The notes under the pieces were generated by a model that was not told the origin of the DNA, searched no databases, and saw nothing but the letters and a program-made list of their open reading frames with translations. DNA of 64,000 nt from Agarophyton chilense. Lineage: Eukaryota > Rhodophyta > Florideophyceae > Gracilariales > Gracilariaceae. Below are positions 22,509 through 34,565 of the stretch, piece after piece. Positions within the stretch are counted from its first letter, which is position 1, and each line of letters opens with the position of its first letter. The stretch spans positions 3,534,001 to 3,598,000 of the forward strand of contig JARGXX010000068.1 of assembly GCA_030374765.1 (NCBI GenBank), given 5' to 3'. The position numbers and the translations under genes were made by a program.

Positions 22509-25500
22509 ATGTTGAAAAATCCTTGGAGACGATATGTGTGCCTAAGAAGGAGGACGAGTCACGTCATGATTATGGCCCGAAGGAACTACAAGGTCTATGC
22601 CGACGTCGGCTCTTCTCAAGCGCTGTTATCGCGAAGACTCGCTGTATTGGATACGGGCGCAGGCCCAGACTTCATCAGGCTGTCTGAATTGCGCGAAGAC
22701 GAGCGAGCCCGAATACAACAGGAACAGATACCGGATATCCGAGATGCGAACAAGACACCGATAAAGTCTGTTGGAACAATACAACTTGTCGTTCGCTTAG
22801 GAAATCATGTTTTCATGTTAACGTTTATTATGTGTATCACATTGACTGCACCAGTTGTGCTGGGTTGTGACTACCGTGACAAGTTTGTCGAATCGAATCG
22901 TCAGAAGAATGGGGAAGTGGAGCTGGACGATGGCTCTACAGTGCCAATCGTGCGCGGACCTCTGCGGCGAACCGCTTCATTTGCACGATTACCATCGTCA
23001 TTGGAATACGAAGCCCAACTGAGCAGAACATCTCCGAAGATTCGGGTTTGTAAACTCACGGTGATACCACCAAAAAGTCAAACATGGGTATCAGTTGTTA
23101 CTGAGAAGCACGGACTTATCGTTATTCAGCCGAACGCGCCACTGTATCACACTAGTGAATTGCTAGTCGCTAACTGCATTGCACAGGTAAGCCCGAAGAT
23201 CCGTTTCAGGATATTGGTGAGCAATGTTGGCTCTGAAGAGCGTCGCTTACACAAGCATCAGCTCTTGGGCATGGCGCTGCCACACCCTTCAGTTGTGATA
23301 CCGACACACATAATGACGGCAGACGTCTTAGTAGTAACGCCCACAGGCGAGCAAAAGTCAACAGCGACAGAAGCAGTCGAGAACATGAAGAACATGAAGG
23401 AAGAGAATGCTTCTGAAGAAGAGATGGAAGAAGCCCTCGAGGGTGTGAAGTTGGAACACGTTCCTGAGAAGTATAAATGAAGATTGCGCAGATTTCTGAT
23501 GAAGTTTTCACATATATGGAATGGACACATTGACCAGATCGCGGCTAAAGAACATTATATTGACGTTGCACCGGGTACACGACCCACCGCTCAACTACCG
23601 TATCGGGCAGGCCCGCAAATTCGTCAGGTCGAGCAAGAACACGTGGCCTCCATGTTGGAGAAGGGAATCATTGAGCCAGCTCAATCAGTTTGGGCATCCC
23701 CAGTGGTCCTTGTTCTCAAAAAAGATAGTTCTTTACGCTTTTGCGTTGACTACAGAAAACTGAATGCAGTAACTGTGAGAGATACGTACCTATTACCATG
23801 TATAGATTAATGCATCGATAGTCTTGGAGAAGCCAATGTTGTTACTATGCTTGATGCAAAATGGGGATACTGGCAGATACCAGTCGCCCCAGAAGACTAA
23901 GGTAAGACTACATTTGCGTGTCACGCAGGATTGTATCGCTTTAAGCGAATGCCACTTGGTTTGACCGACGCCCCTGTGACTTTTCAGCGTGCTATCGATA
24001 TATTATTATCACAATATAACTGGAAAACATGTCTTGTTCACTTGGATGACATCATCATTTTCAGTAAGAATATGGAAGACCATTTCGGAAATGTTGAGGG
24101 AATCCTCGAGAAGTTACAACAAGCTGGAATTACCTTGAAGATCAAGAAGCTTGAATGGTTCAAGGACCAAGTGAAATACCTGTGACACAGGATAAAGCCA
24201 GGGAAACTGGAAATGGAAGAAGTGCAGACCGCTGCGATTCGTGAGTTCCAACCTCTGCAAACGCAGACGCAACTGAGAACTTTTCTCGAACTTTGTAACG
24301 TCTAAAGATGATTTCTGCCGCTCTATTCGCATATCACTGCACCCCTTAATGCTTTATTGAAGAAGGGAAAACCGGGTAAATTGAAGGAATTGGGAGAAAC
24401 TGATACGGAAGCTATCGCAAAGCCAAAACACGTGCTGACCACAGCTCCTGTGTTATCTCTTCCGAAAACGGATCTTCCTCACTCCGTAGATACGGACGCT
24501 AGCGATTATCAGAAAGGGTGTGCCCTTTTTCACTTGCACGAAGACGGCATACGATATCCTATTGGATACTGGTCGACAACACTGCACCAGGCAGAAAAAA
24601 ACTACTCTGTGTCAGAAAATGAATGCCTTGCTATGTTTTGGGCTCCCACGACCCTCAGAACTTACCTACAGGGTGCTCACTTTACGGTCAATACCGATCA
24701 TTCCTGCCTCAGATGGCTCATGTCGATTACCGTCCCGTCGGGACGCTTAATGCGATGGAGTCTGCGCCTTTCAGAAGTTTATTTCACAGTCAACTACAAG
24801 AAGGGAACTTTAAAAGTATATGCTGATGCGTTATCGCGACTTAAAAACTTGGAAGAAACCCAATCGGAAATCGATGATGAGATACCATGTTTGGTAACGA
24901 AACATTCGAGAACGAAAGAAGAAGAACTAGAAGGTCTAGAAGAAGAGGATTATCAAATGGAATTACTGGTAGCCCAGACTACAGACACTGATCCAGAAGA
25001 TCAACTCGAACGAATCTCTCTTGAAGAGCTATTACGTGAACAAGTCACAGATGCCTTCTGTACGGCTATCCGCTCTCATCTAAACGGGGGGGACGTGTTG
25101 CCTTTCCGTCTCGACGATCGAGGAATCTTTGTTCAAATTGTTGAATCGTGTGAGCACATCGCGATACCACACGCTCTCAAGAGCAGAGTACTGCATTTGG
25201 TACTTTATTCGCAAATGTATGATCATCCAGAAGATACGAAGCTGTATCTAACCCTCAGAAGGGACGTTTATTGGCCAACTTTGGCAATGGATTGTCATGC
25301 GACAGCTAAGATGTGTGTAACGTGCGCGAGGAATAGAGTGAATCTCTGGAAAAAGAAGAAGCCACTGAAGCTGTTCCCACCAATCGCACCTCTAAAGTAT
25401 GTTAGTATTGACGTACTTGCGAAATTGATCCGCTCGAGGAGGGGAAACAGATACATTTCGGTAATAACTGATCACTTCTCTAAGCTGGTTAAGACTGTTC

Positions 25501-27274
25501 CGCTGAAACGGATTACTGCTTCCGTGATAGCACGAGCCTTTCTCCACCATTGGGGTTAGTACTACGGACCACCGGATACTCTGCTCTCAGATAATGGAAA
25601 GCAATTCGTTGCACGCTTCTTTCAAGTTATAAGCAGGATACTTGGAGTTAAGAACGTGTTCACCACGACGTATAATCCGCAATGTAACGGTACAACCGTA
25701 CACTACTCGCCGCAATTGGGCCCTACATCGGAGAACAACCGAAGGACTTGGATCTGTATACAGACACGCTTTGCTACGCGTACAATACGCAAGTGATTTC
25801 GACGACGAAGCTTACACCCTTTCAATTGGTAATATCTCGCCGACCAGCGGCATTGCCAATCAAGGTAGATTCGGACAGAATCGAAGAAGATTCAATGCCG
25901 ACGCCGACTCAGTTTTACCTACGCTGGAAGAATGAGTTGCGCAAACGCACTACACAGGCTACAAAAGAGATGGGAAAGGCCCAAGCGCGCTACAAGCGTA
26001 ATTACGACGCATCAATGCGACAGGCACTTCCGGATATCCGAGTCGGAGGACACGTTTTCGTGAGAGTGGAAATGAAAGATAGCCGGAAGCCCGGAGAGTA
26101 CAAGGAAAGGAAACGCCGTCATAATTTAGCGCCAATCGCTACAGGACCGCATGAGGTTGTCGAATTTGGCGAATATACCGTGGTAATACGGAGAGGTACT
26201 GAAGTGAAGCGCATTTCTCGCGACCGAGTAGTTGGTGCGCCAGATCGAGAAGCTGACGTACAGCGAGAGGAATCCACCTGTGGAGCTATTGAGGTGCAGG
26301 AGCCACCACAGCCAATAGTTGTGCCGGAGCTTGCGGACGTACCGCCGCAGGTCAAAATAATTCCAAAACTGCCACGTGGTGAAAAGAGTTCGGAAATCCG
26401 ACGTACAGGGCTGAAAAACAGTTCTGCGACACACGGTGCATCCGCCCATGACATAATCATAGCTTTCACTGTAGCAGTGAGAGGAGACACGGCAATCCGC
26501 ACTGTGAGCGCACAGCAAACTGCAGTCTCTCCCTCAGACCACGCGGTGGACGCGAAAGCAATTGAGGATGAAACCTCACGTATCAGAAGTCGTGAAGGCT
26601 CTACAGGGAACCCTGATGACAGAACTGAATCGCCATTTGGTGTAGAATCAGAAGGAACTGAAGCTGAGATCAGCAAGCCAATTCCACAAAACGGATTGAA
26701 GAGCGTAGCCCTCCCTGAAGAGCACAGCAGGTATCAAGAAAATAAGAAGTCCACAAGGGACACCGCAGCTGTGGAGACGCCATATGGAGACAGTATCACT
26801 GTATCGGCTGACCCATTTGCGGCGGATATCGAGCATTTTGGGAGACCGCCGGAACATCTGGACATCTTAAATCCGGAAGAGAAGAAGCCCAACGGGGAAT
26901 GCCTAAGGCGTACAGTGGCAACTGAAGTCACATTTTCGCCGCAAGGTTCGGGAAAACAGAGAAGGAAGTTGGAAGCACCAGCCAGACCGGAAAGATATAG
27001 AAAGACCAGACGACTGGCTTTGAGAACCCCGGAGGTAGATGAGACGCCAAAACATGATGAAACGATTCCGAACGCTACAGCGAAAGCTACGGAACCTGTT
27101 AACAGGAGTGTCACCCCGATTGAGGAGTCCGCAACTGAGCAGATGGAATACATCATCGAACGCATTCTAGATCATGGATGGCATGAAAAGGACAACAGTT
27201 TACTGTTTAAAGTGCGTTGGTATGGGTATCAACCCGAAGACGATACATGGGAGCCCATACGCAATTTACCGTGA
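22509..27274 (+). pseudogene. pol with chromodomain, element 2 (multiple stops)
   Basis: From 22509 to about 25690 everything lies in one frame, interrupted by stops at 23478, 23808, about 23898, 24182, 24303-24311 and 25557. Protease: VLDTGAGPDFI (about 22650). RT: WASPVVLVLKKDSS, then HLDD in place of YLDD at about 24040. RNase H: VDTDAS (about 24490) and YADALSRL (about 24820). Integrase: zinc-binding region ending CVTCARNR (about 25320) and core with SIDV and LLSDNGKQF; the third acidic position lies in the damaged frameshift zone near 25690. The last frame (25748-27274) holds the integrase tail, a long low-complexity spacer and a chromodomain at about 27140-27270 (VRWYGYQPEDDTWEP). Confidence 0.85.
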
Positions 27275-27408
27275 TCATAAGTGCTGGCGTACTGCCGACG
27301 TGCTAAACTGAATGTCCCAGACAATATTTATGACGCTCTCCTTTGTTTGGTTATGTCAGGAGAGCCTGATTGAATCCGATCCCTACGGATGTATTAAGTA
27401 ACTCCGGG

Positions 27409-27510
27409 AGGAGGAAGAATGAAGTGGAGGTCCACAAGAACTTAGAAGTGAAGCAAGAAAAGGGGAGGCCTCGCAGAAACAAGTAGAAGAAAAGAAGTTG
27501 CAGAAGATCA
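27409..27510 (+). promoter_or_regulatory. purine-rich tract after pol, element 2
   Basis: A nearly all-purine stretch lies between the pol stop and the end of the opposite-strand ORF. Element 3 has a matching tract at 63710-63865 with the same GAAGAAAAGAAGTT core. It may serve as an additional polypurine tract for plus-strand priming, but it is not next to a visible LTR, so this role is inference. Confidence 0.35.
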
Positions 27511-27578
27511 AAGCGTTTTATTTTGTTATCTCAAGACTACCCCTAGTCGGTTTGTTACAGTGCCCTCAGGCAAGAAAG

Positions 27579-28868
27579 TTAGGGATTCGGGTTATCCGAG
27601 TTGATACCCATCGAGGAGCACAAGAGATTCAGCATCTGCTGTCGATTTCCTTGAAAAAGGTGGGGAGGAATCCCAGCGTCTTCGAGAAACTGCCTCAGAT
27701 TGCCAAGCTTGGCATCGTGGCAAGCCAGTGCGGGTCGAACAGGCTCAAACACAGCGCTTTGCATCGCTGCAGGGACCACTGGCTCTATGCCTTCGTTCTC
27801 ACCCAGAGCGGGATCCTCGAAGACGACCTCTTCTGGCTCTTCGTCGTAATCGATTTCTTGCATCTCGTCAAAGAGTGCGTCTGAATTAGGAGAAGTGAGC
27901 TCGTTTATGTAACCAGTCAGCTGGATTGGAGGCATTGCTCGCCGCGTTTCTCGCAGAACTTTGGCGTGACCGCCGTTGATATGCTGGTTAGTCCAGGGGT
28001 CGTACCAGACGAAGTCACCGCCGGGACCGGTTCTTCCGGGTGAATAGTCGCGACGAGGACGTCCTCTAGCCTGCTGTTCAGAAAGAACAAGGGTCCAGTC
28101 AAACTGGTCAGTGACATTTATCAGGCACATAAATTCTTCGTGATTGGCACGTGAGCCCAGGACCAGCGACAGATCGAGTTCTCTCGCAAACTGTCGAGCA
28201 ATCGGGCTCATATACTACGAAAGATATGTGTTGTACACATCCCAAAGGAGGAACACGGCCATCTTCGATATGAATTCACTGTAAACAACTACCCAATATC
28301 CGGAAAACCGATCATTCGCGAGTAAGGAACTTACGTAGATGATTGAAGGGGGGAGCACCACAGGACAGCCACGAGGACTCTCGATCTCATGCCCGTATTG
28401 AGGAATCGGCACGTAGCGCCCGACGCGCGAGTTGTACTGAATTCGGTCTACTTCGACCATCTGGTATGGAACCAAGTATCCCAGTCGAGATCTAGTACGG
28501 AGTTCCTATGGGTGGAATTCCCAATACGAATTATCCCGTTTCCGGAGGTAGCGGAATCCCGCGCGTAGTTGAAAACTGTCGAAACAGAGGGCCCCGTTGG
28601 ATACTCCTCGAACACCACGCCACCTTTGGACATCCAAAACCGCTTGGTTCATGACATACGAGTAGGCCTCGCCATTTGTTCTGGCACAACAGGTATCGAA
28701 TTGCCAATCCTCTTCGAGGGGCATCCAGCCGATAATACAGCGTAATCGCTGGTACACCAGATGGGTGAATCGTTCGCGCGCCTCGAGCAAGCTCTCGTTT
28801 CCGAAGCGACTGATGGGCCATATACACTGGAATGCCGAACCGAGTGCTGGCTGACCAATGAACAGCAT
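27579..28868 (-). pseudogene. opposite-strand ORF of chromovirus element 2 (unknown function, at least 430 codons)
   Basis: Three minus-strand pieces (28506-28868, 28215-28475, 27579-28211) share one frame. They are separated only by in-frame TAG codons at 28506-28508 and 28215-28217. The 5' end is probably lost at the copia junction near 28885. The frame is collinear with the minus-strand frame of element 1. Shared features are a VMNQAVLDVQRW / Trp-rich stretch, the hydrophobic LPPSIIYVSSLLANDRF region (element 1 has MPSVVAYHSSQLMGDD at the same place), and F-x-WYD near 28010. The C-terminus ends with a Gln/Asn-rich tail. No known domain was recognised, and no membrane helix is certain. It ends 305 bases from the pol stop, tail to tail. 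Confidence 0.6.
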
Positions 28869-28889
28869 TTGTATCTCTGTCCATTAACA

Positions 28890-31020
28890 TTGCAGCCCTG
28901 TCCAATGTTCATGTTGACCGAACTGGGATAGAAGCGCACTTAATTCTTGGCATTGGGGAAAAGTATCACCAGCCTCTACGGCAGAAGTATCGCAAGATAG
29001 ACGCCCGAGATTCTTCAACAGACCCTGAAGTTGCTCTTGCTTTTGCAGTTAACACAATGAATGATACCATACGACGTGAAGGTCTCGTTCCTTCTCTACT
29101 AGTTTTCGGGATGTATCCAAAACTTCATACTCGGTCTGAGCTCTCAGATCAACGAGCGAACCTAGCATCTAGGGCCAAGATTGTTCAAAGGGCATCAGAA
29201 AAAAATGGAAAAACCGATGGCAAACCTCCGCAAAGATCATGTCTTAAGGCACAGAACTTCCTCGGAGACTGATGTAACCTAAAAGAATGAAGAAGAGGTC
29301 TTAGTTTGGCGAGAAAAGTCGTAGAAAGACTTATTTGAGAGTTGATTGGCCCGTATAACGTCAGCAAGGTCGACAAGTTTAAATTTTTTGTCTTTCCCGA
29401 AGACGTTCGATCTGGTACAGCAAAACCATTTTCTCTTGCACAGGTTAAGAGATATTATAAACCCGAGGCTTTTGTATACTCATTCTTCACATATCTTGGA
29501 CAGAGCCTAAGGTTTTTCCCTACCCTTGACGACTCCGAAGTTCATCTGACGGAGATTTTGAACAAGAATGACTCAAGAGCCATGTCGCATGAGATGATTT
29601 GTGCCAAAGGAAGGAACGAAGGGAGGATATCCAGACAAATACAAACGGCCTACCTGGAAGATTTCAGCTCGCAATCAAGTCTACTGAGGATTGAAAAGTA
29701 AAGTACAAGGCTAGATACGTAATCGGCGGACATCGGGATCGCATGAATAATATGGTGGTACATTCCAAAACCTCGCTACAACATTCATCAATCAGGCTCC
29801 TGTTAGAAATGGCTGCAATATATAAGTTTGATATCTGGACCTCTGATATTTGTCAAGCCTACCTCTAATCAGCAGAGCCTATTCTTCTCGAGAAATTTAT
29901 CGGGAATCTTATTCTTGAATTTGAACTGGATCCTTCTCAATGCCTTCATCTGGTAAAACCGCTGTGTGGTTTTTGTGAGTCTGGGAATTTATGGCACCAA
30001 ACCATGGTCGATCATCATAACAAGGACCTCGGCATGGTGCCCACTAGATCAAACCAGGCCCTTTATACCAACATGAAGGACTGTATTCTCAATGGACTAT
30101 CGGGTGGGTATGTAGATGACCTTTTGCGATGCGGTGACTCTTCTTTCCAGGAACACTGCAAGAAAACAAAGATGATGGTTCACATGACGGACTAGATGTA
30201 TTTGTCTTGCACTTTCACGGGGGTTTCGCCCATTCGGAAAAAGGATGGGACTATGATACAGAATCAGCACGAGTATTTGACGAAACATGAAGAACTGCCA
30301 ACTACCGCATCTCTTGCTGCATTTCGATCCGTGCGCATGAGACTTGCTTGGATTTTAAACAACAGGCCAGCTTTCCAATTTGAGGTATGGCAACTAGCAC
30401 AGAACATAGCGGAACTATTTGATATGGAAAAGGTGAATATTATCAAGCAACTGAACAGAGCTATTCTTTATCTTAAACCAAACCCCATATCGCTTCGTAT
30501 AACTCATTTGAATCTGGACTTCGTACAAATTGTTGGCTTTTCAGACTCTTTTTTCGCCAACAATCTTGACTTATCTTCGCAATTATGCCACATTTGCATC
30601 CTCGGTGACGATACCGAAAGGGTGGCTCTTATTCATTTTAGATCCTACAAATCTAAAAGTGTTACCCGGTCAGCCATGGAAGGTGAAGTCATGGCCTCCA
30701 GTGACCTCTTAGGTGTTGCAGCGATATTGGCAGATGAGCTAGATTGCATCGTGGGGAAACGAGTCCCAGTGTCTCTGTTTACTGACAGCAAGTCCCTACT
30801 TGAATTGATAACCCAAGGTTCGCGCACATAAAAAAAGCGGACTATGCTTGACATCGCTGCTGCTAGAAAAGAATTCAAAAGTAGAGCTATATCTAATATT
30901 GGATTGGTGAAAAGTTAGAATAATGTAGCTGATGGCCTTAGGATATCAATGCGACAGGCAGCTTTAAGGAAAGTCATTTCAACTTATGTATTGGATATAC
31001 GCCCAGAGCAATGGATTGTG
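28890..31020 (+). mobile_element. Ty1/copia retrotransposon fragment
   Basis: The segment starts abruptly inside an integrase C-terminal region and ends after an RNase H region. No LTRs, gag or integrase core are visible. It lies directly against the opposite-strand ORF of element 2. Several stops and shifts show it is dead. Confidence 0.75.
28893..30831 (+). pseudogene. copia-type pol fragment (integrase end, RT, RNase H)
   Basis: Integrase C-terminal landmarks are GIEAHLILGIGEKYH (about 28925) and GLVPSLLVFGMYP (29085-29120). RVT_2-type RT follows, with WTSDICQAYL near 29840-29870, LVKPLCG near 29955 and a YVDDLL active-site motif near 30110-30125. The RNase H part (30530-30831) has GFSDSFFANN, YKSKSVTRSAMEGEV and FTDSKSLLELI, which are typical of copia elements. 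The pieces lie in different frames and carry in-frame stops. The product would have been a replication polyprotein of a copia element. Confidence 0.75.
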
Positions 31021-31120
31021 GGCGACTAAGATGGACCCAGAAGATGGTTTTACTTGGTGATGGAGAAAGTCTAAAGTAGTCTTACTTCAGGATGCATAGT
31101 CTTTCAGCATCATCTCCGCC

Positions 31121-32040
31121 CTAGGATCTGAATGCTGCTTTGAAAATTCGCAACGCTTTCCTTTCTTCGATGTCGACTATCTCGCCGAACTCGCCGTCGT
31201 CCACCACGCAATGGTCAACGTCTTTGACCGTACGCATTCGCACTATCCATGGTCCTTCTTTTGCATCTAAATCCATTCTAAATTGTTTGTTTTGACCTTT
31301 ACACCGCAAACCTTTGCAAAGTTGAGACCTCCGTGAACTTCTTGAAGGACACGCTTACAGGCTCCGATCGATGTGCATATCAAATCGTTGTCTGCAATCG
31401 CATTTTGCACGCGACGCCCCGCTTGCTCATTTGTTAACCTTTTAACGACATCAAAGATAGTTAAAGAGAGATAGGGTCCTTTAACAGGCTTTCCAATGAT
31501 CGAATGTCCATCCTTAAAGAAGATTTCGCGCGCTATTTAGCTGTTTCCAGCTGCTGCGAGTCCCACCTTTGTCAGGGAGAACCCCAGGTTGTCTGAGAAC
31601 CACTGGCGAACAGTGCGTCGCACTTTTTTTCTATCCCGTCTGTAGTTGCGCGTGGAAATGTGAAACGTAGACGGCGCAGGAATAGGTCTATATTGAGACT
31701 GCTGCAATTCACCGCGTAAGCTATACGTTACGTATTTGCACGCGAAAGAATGTAGCCCGAGAATGCCGATTCCGAACATAAATTCAGTACCGTTCTGAGC
31801 GCTCGAAGTGGCAAAACAAACGTCCTGTGCAAACCCGCGCCCATTCACTACGGAACAATCACTATCCATTACCTTTTCGATTCCGAATTGGTTGCTCGCG
31901 TTCCAGTTTGCGTTCGCAGCACTTTGGTTTCCTGCGGGATTCGGCTCTTTTTGTATATGGTACAAGAAGACATCCGTAGGTCTAGTCTGTGCCATGGAAG
32001 GCGCCGAAGGGCACTCGTGACGATGTCCTAGCGAATTCAA
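31121..32040 (-). pseudogene. unidentified broken ORF
   Basis: The minus strand reads 167 codons from 32040 to a TAA at 31537. It then continues open in the same frame for about 75 codons (to about 31305). A further 62-codon piece (31121-31309) lies in a shifted frame and ends with an acidic, Val/Asp-rich stretch. The long continuation across a single stop suggests a decayed real gene. I recognise no domain; it could belong to a mobile element, given its neighbours. A separate 91-codon minus ORF at 32395-32670 may be related or chance. Confidence 0.35.
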
Positions 32041-32729
32041 TGGTCACTACTGTACTAGATCGAAAAATGGAGATAATTTCCATTATAGATATGAACTGTG
32101 GGCTACAAGTGAGCTGGCGCATCTTTCAGATGTACAGAGCAGTAATTTGTTTCAAGTTATTCCTTTTGCCGCCAGCGAGTAGTGCCGGCGTGAAAAGTCA
32201 CCGCAGCGAAGAGTAATATTTCTGTGAACTCCACAGAACTACAATTGCTGTGAAAGTGGGACGTATAACTGGTAAAGAAAGCTTCTGAAAGCAATTATAC
32301 TGGAAGCCAAGACACGCTTTCCACTTTGTTCGACTCGTGCATTCGCTCTCAATCTTTCTTCTTACACCCACCGATTCCTACGAACGATTTGATTTTACAA
32401 ATTATGGGAATGATGTAGTCGTGACAGATGTTCTAAGAACAGTATGTGATCGATCTCACCAGTTATGACCGGTTCTCGCGTTTGAATAAATAGACTGTCT
32501 GCGTTTAGATGCAATGAAACATTACGTGCATACTTTGAAACTTTTTTGACATCTAAAAGTACGGCTGTAACTCCGTGTGATGGTTGCTTCAAGCGCGCCA
32601 CTAATATGGGGCACCGAGACTGGTACCTTATAAAACTTCTCCTGAATTTATGGCGACTTAAGTGTTTCATTTGTTCTTTTTAAACATTAAAAGAGATTAG
32701 GTGAAGGGGAACACGAAAGAAATGAATTA
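32041..32729. other. stretch with one small unrecognised ORF
   Basis: Apart from a minus-strand ORF of 91 codons at 32395-32670 without known motif, I see nothing here. It lies between the unidentified broken ORF and the second Tc1-type element. Confidence 0.3.
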
Positions 32730-34086
32730 CAGTGCGCGTCAAAACTATAGGACAAGCAACCTGAGATAGTCAAAATGCGCGATGACCAAAGAAACGGTTG
32801 TCGTATGCAAGAACAAACAAATCTAAATAAACTACAGCTCAGCGTCTGTCAAAAAGATTAATAGCTTTGAAACAACAAACAAAACAATAATTTTTACTGT
32901 AGTCAAAATTATAAGGCGACACAATCAAACATTTCTTCAATGCATTTAAAAGCATCAGCACTTCGTTTTTTCTCCATGTTGAGCTATCAAAGCAGTATAA
33001 CAACGCTGAATTCCTTATAAAAGTGTTTCTAAAATACTTTCAGACGTCTTAGTCTACTCTTGCGCTATTCACAGTTTCAAATACTCTTCTGTAGAAAATT
33101 TTCGGGCATTGCGGTTGATTGCTCTCGCCAATAAACCCCAAAGGTTCTCTATAGGGTTTAGAAGATGTGAACGACTCGCCCAGTCTATTACGGACACATT
33201 TTTTGCAGCAAGCCAGCCCTTCGTATCATGAAAAGCATGTATAGGACATTTGTTTTGTAGTAAGATCCAGATTTCATCATAAATTAGAGCCGCCCAAGGC
33301 AGCAGATATTGTTTTAGAGTCATCGTAAACTTCTTATAATTCTGTTTTCCTTCAAAAAAACTCAAATCACTGAGAGCATGCAAAGAAAAAAAACCCAAAC
33401 CATGTCACTACCTTCCCCTCCTCTGCTTTTTAAAAAGGCTCTATATTTTGAACCCATTTTGTGCCAAGAAAATGCAATACCATCTGGACCATCCAAGGTA
33501 CACTTCTTCTCATCAGTAAAAATGACTTTTTTCCATTTGAAATCTGTTCATGTACCACTTTCCCGTACCCATTCAACCCGTAAATGTTTCTAAATCGGAG
33601 TATAAAATTCTCCTTCATGTTTATGTTCTGAACATTATTTTTGACATAAAGAGCGCATCGAATAGTGAAAGTCGAAACGCTTAGTAACAGAGAAGTCTAT
33701 AGCTTCAAAGCGGCTCTTTCCGTGCGTGCAGATCATCCAAATAAACGATTTTCGTTGACAGCAGACAATTTGGTGGGCATACCACTTCTTGTTTTTGTTT
33801 CGTACGCCGCTGGAGCTTTTAAGAATTTGGTGACTACCCTTTTAGATCTGCCAATTGCTATTGCAATATCTTTGTGAGTCAAAATGAAAATGAGAAAGAA
33901 TGGCTCTTTTTTCTTCGGCGGCAAGGAGAGTTCTTCAAAAAAAACATTTTTAGTTATATTTTAAAAAATCCATTTTTCATGCATACACTACGATTTTACG
34001 TTGCGGTTTGGCTGTGTCTATCTGTTACTTATAGTCTTTATGGGTTTGCTAATAATTGGAATTGAAGTTTGGCGCGAAAAGAAGTG
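32730..34086 (-). mobile_element. Tc1/mariner-type transposon, second family (degenerate)
   Basis: The left end is CAGTGCGCGTCAAAACTATAG after a TA at 32728-32729. The right end near 34060-34086 is a poor match (AAGTTTGGCGCG against the expected AGTTTTGACGCGC), so the right boundary is approximate. Inside is a minus-strand transposase remnant different from copies A-D. Confidence 0.6.
33069..33924 (-). pseudogene. Tc1-type transposase, second family, broken
   Basis: The helix-turn-helix part (33733-33924) has IAIAIGRSKRVVTKFLKAP and a GMPTKLS motif (GRPTKLS-like). The catalytic part (33069-33398) ends with LNPIENLWGLLARAI, the third acidic region of Tc1 enzymes. The second Asp is lost: the QDN motif reads QNK. 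A linking piece at 33430-33618 lies in another frame. Stops, shifts and the missing Asp make it inactive. Confidence 0.7.
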
Positions 34087-34565
34087 TTTCTGTTTTAGCC
34101 CCATAGATTTGAAACCAAGAGAAACAGTGTTTTAAGCATATCTCGAGAATTCTCAGTGTGTTTAAACTGGAGGGGTTCTTTTTATTGAATGTTTTATATC
34201 TATTTTCGCCTCCTTCACTCTACTCGTTCTATTTGAATGTGAAACACAAAAAGGTACATGGTCTTATTGACGCCCACTGTACATCAACAAACTGGGGGGT
34301 GGGTTTAATTGGATTTCGCGCACTAAGTCTGTAAAACCAATAATGCCGAATTACGCAAATAAAAAGTCATATCACAAAAGCTGAGTGAATTCCAAAAAAA
34401 TTTGTTCTCAGTAAACTAAGTTACAAATTGGTTTTGAAATAACGATATTCAAATAAAATGGCCTATTTACTGAAAACCACTTGTTGTTCTTGAAAAGTCC
34501 GACAAAAGCAACCATTTGGTTTGAAACAAATAATGTAACAGTTGATCAACAAATAGATAGCCATA

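Larger units (their letters stand above)
19200..28868 (+). mobile_element. Ty3/gypsy chromovirus, element 2 (decayed, 3' end cut off)
   Basis: Gag, protease, RT, RNase H, integrase and chromodomain occur in order, followed by a purine-rich tract (about 27409-27510) and an opposite-strand ORF. All pol domains are present. Damage is mainly nonsense codons, with only about one frameshift in pol. The element is closest to element 3 in sequence, and both share the purine-rich tail (a GAAGAAAAGAAGTT core). At about 28885 the sequence changes abruptly into a copia fragment, so the 3' LTR is missing. The left limit is a guess. Confidence 0.8.

Noticed and set aside
26119-26676. 185-codon minus-strand ORF in element 2
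   Set aside because: It lies opposite the low-complexity spacer of pol and has no counterpart in element 1 or 3.
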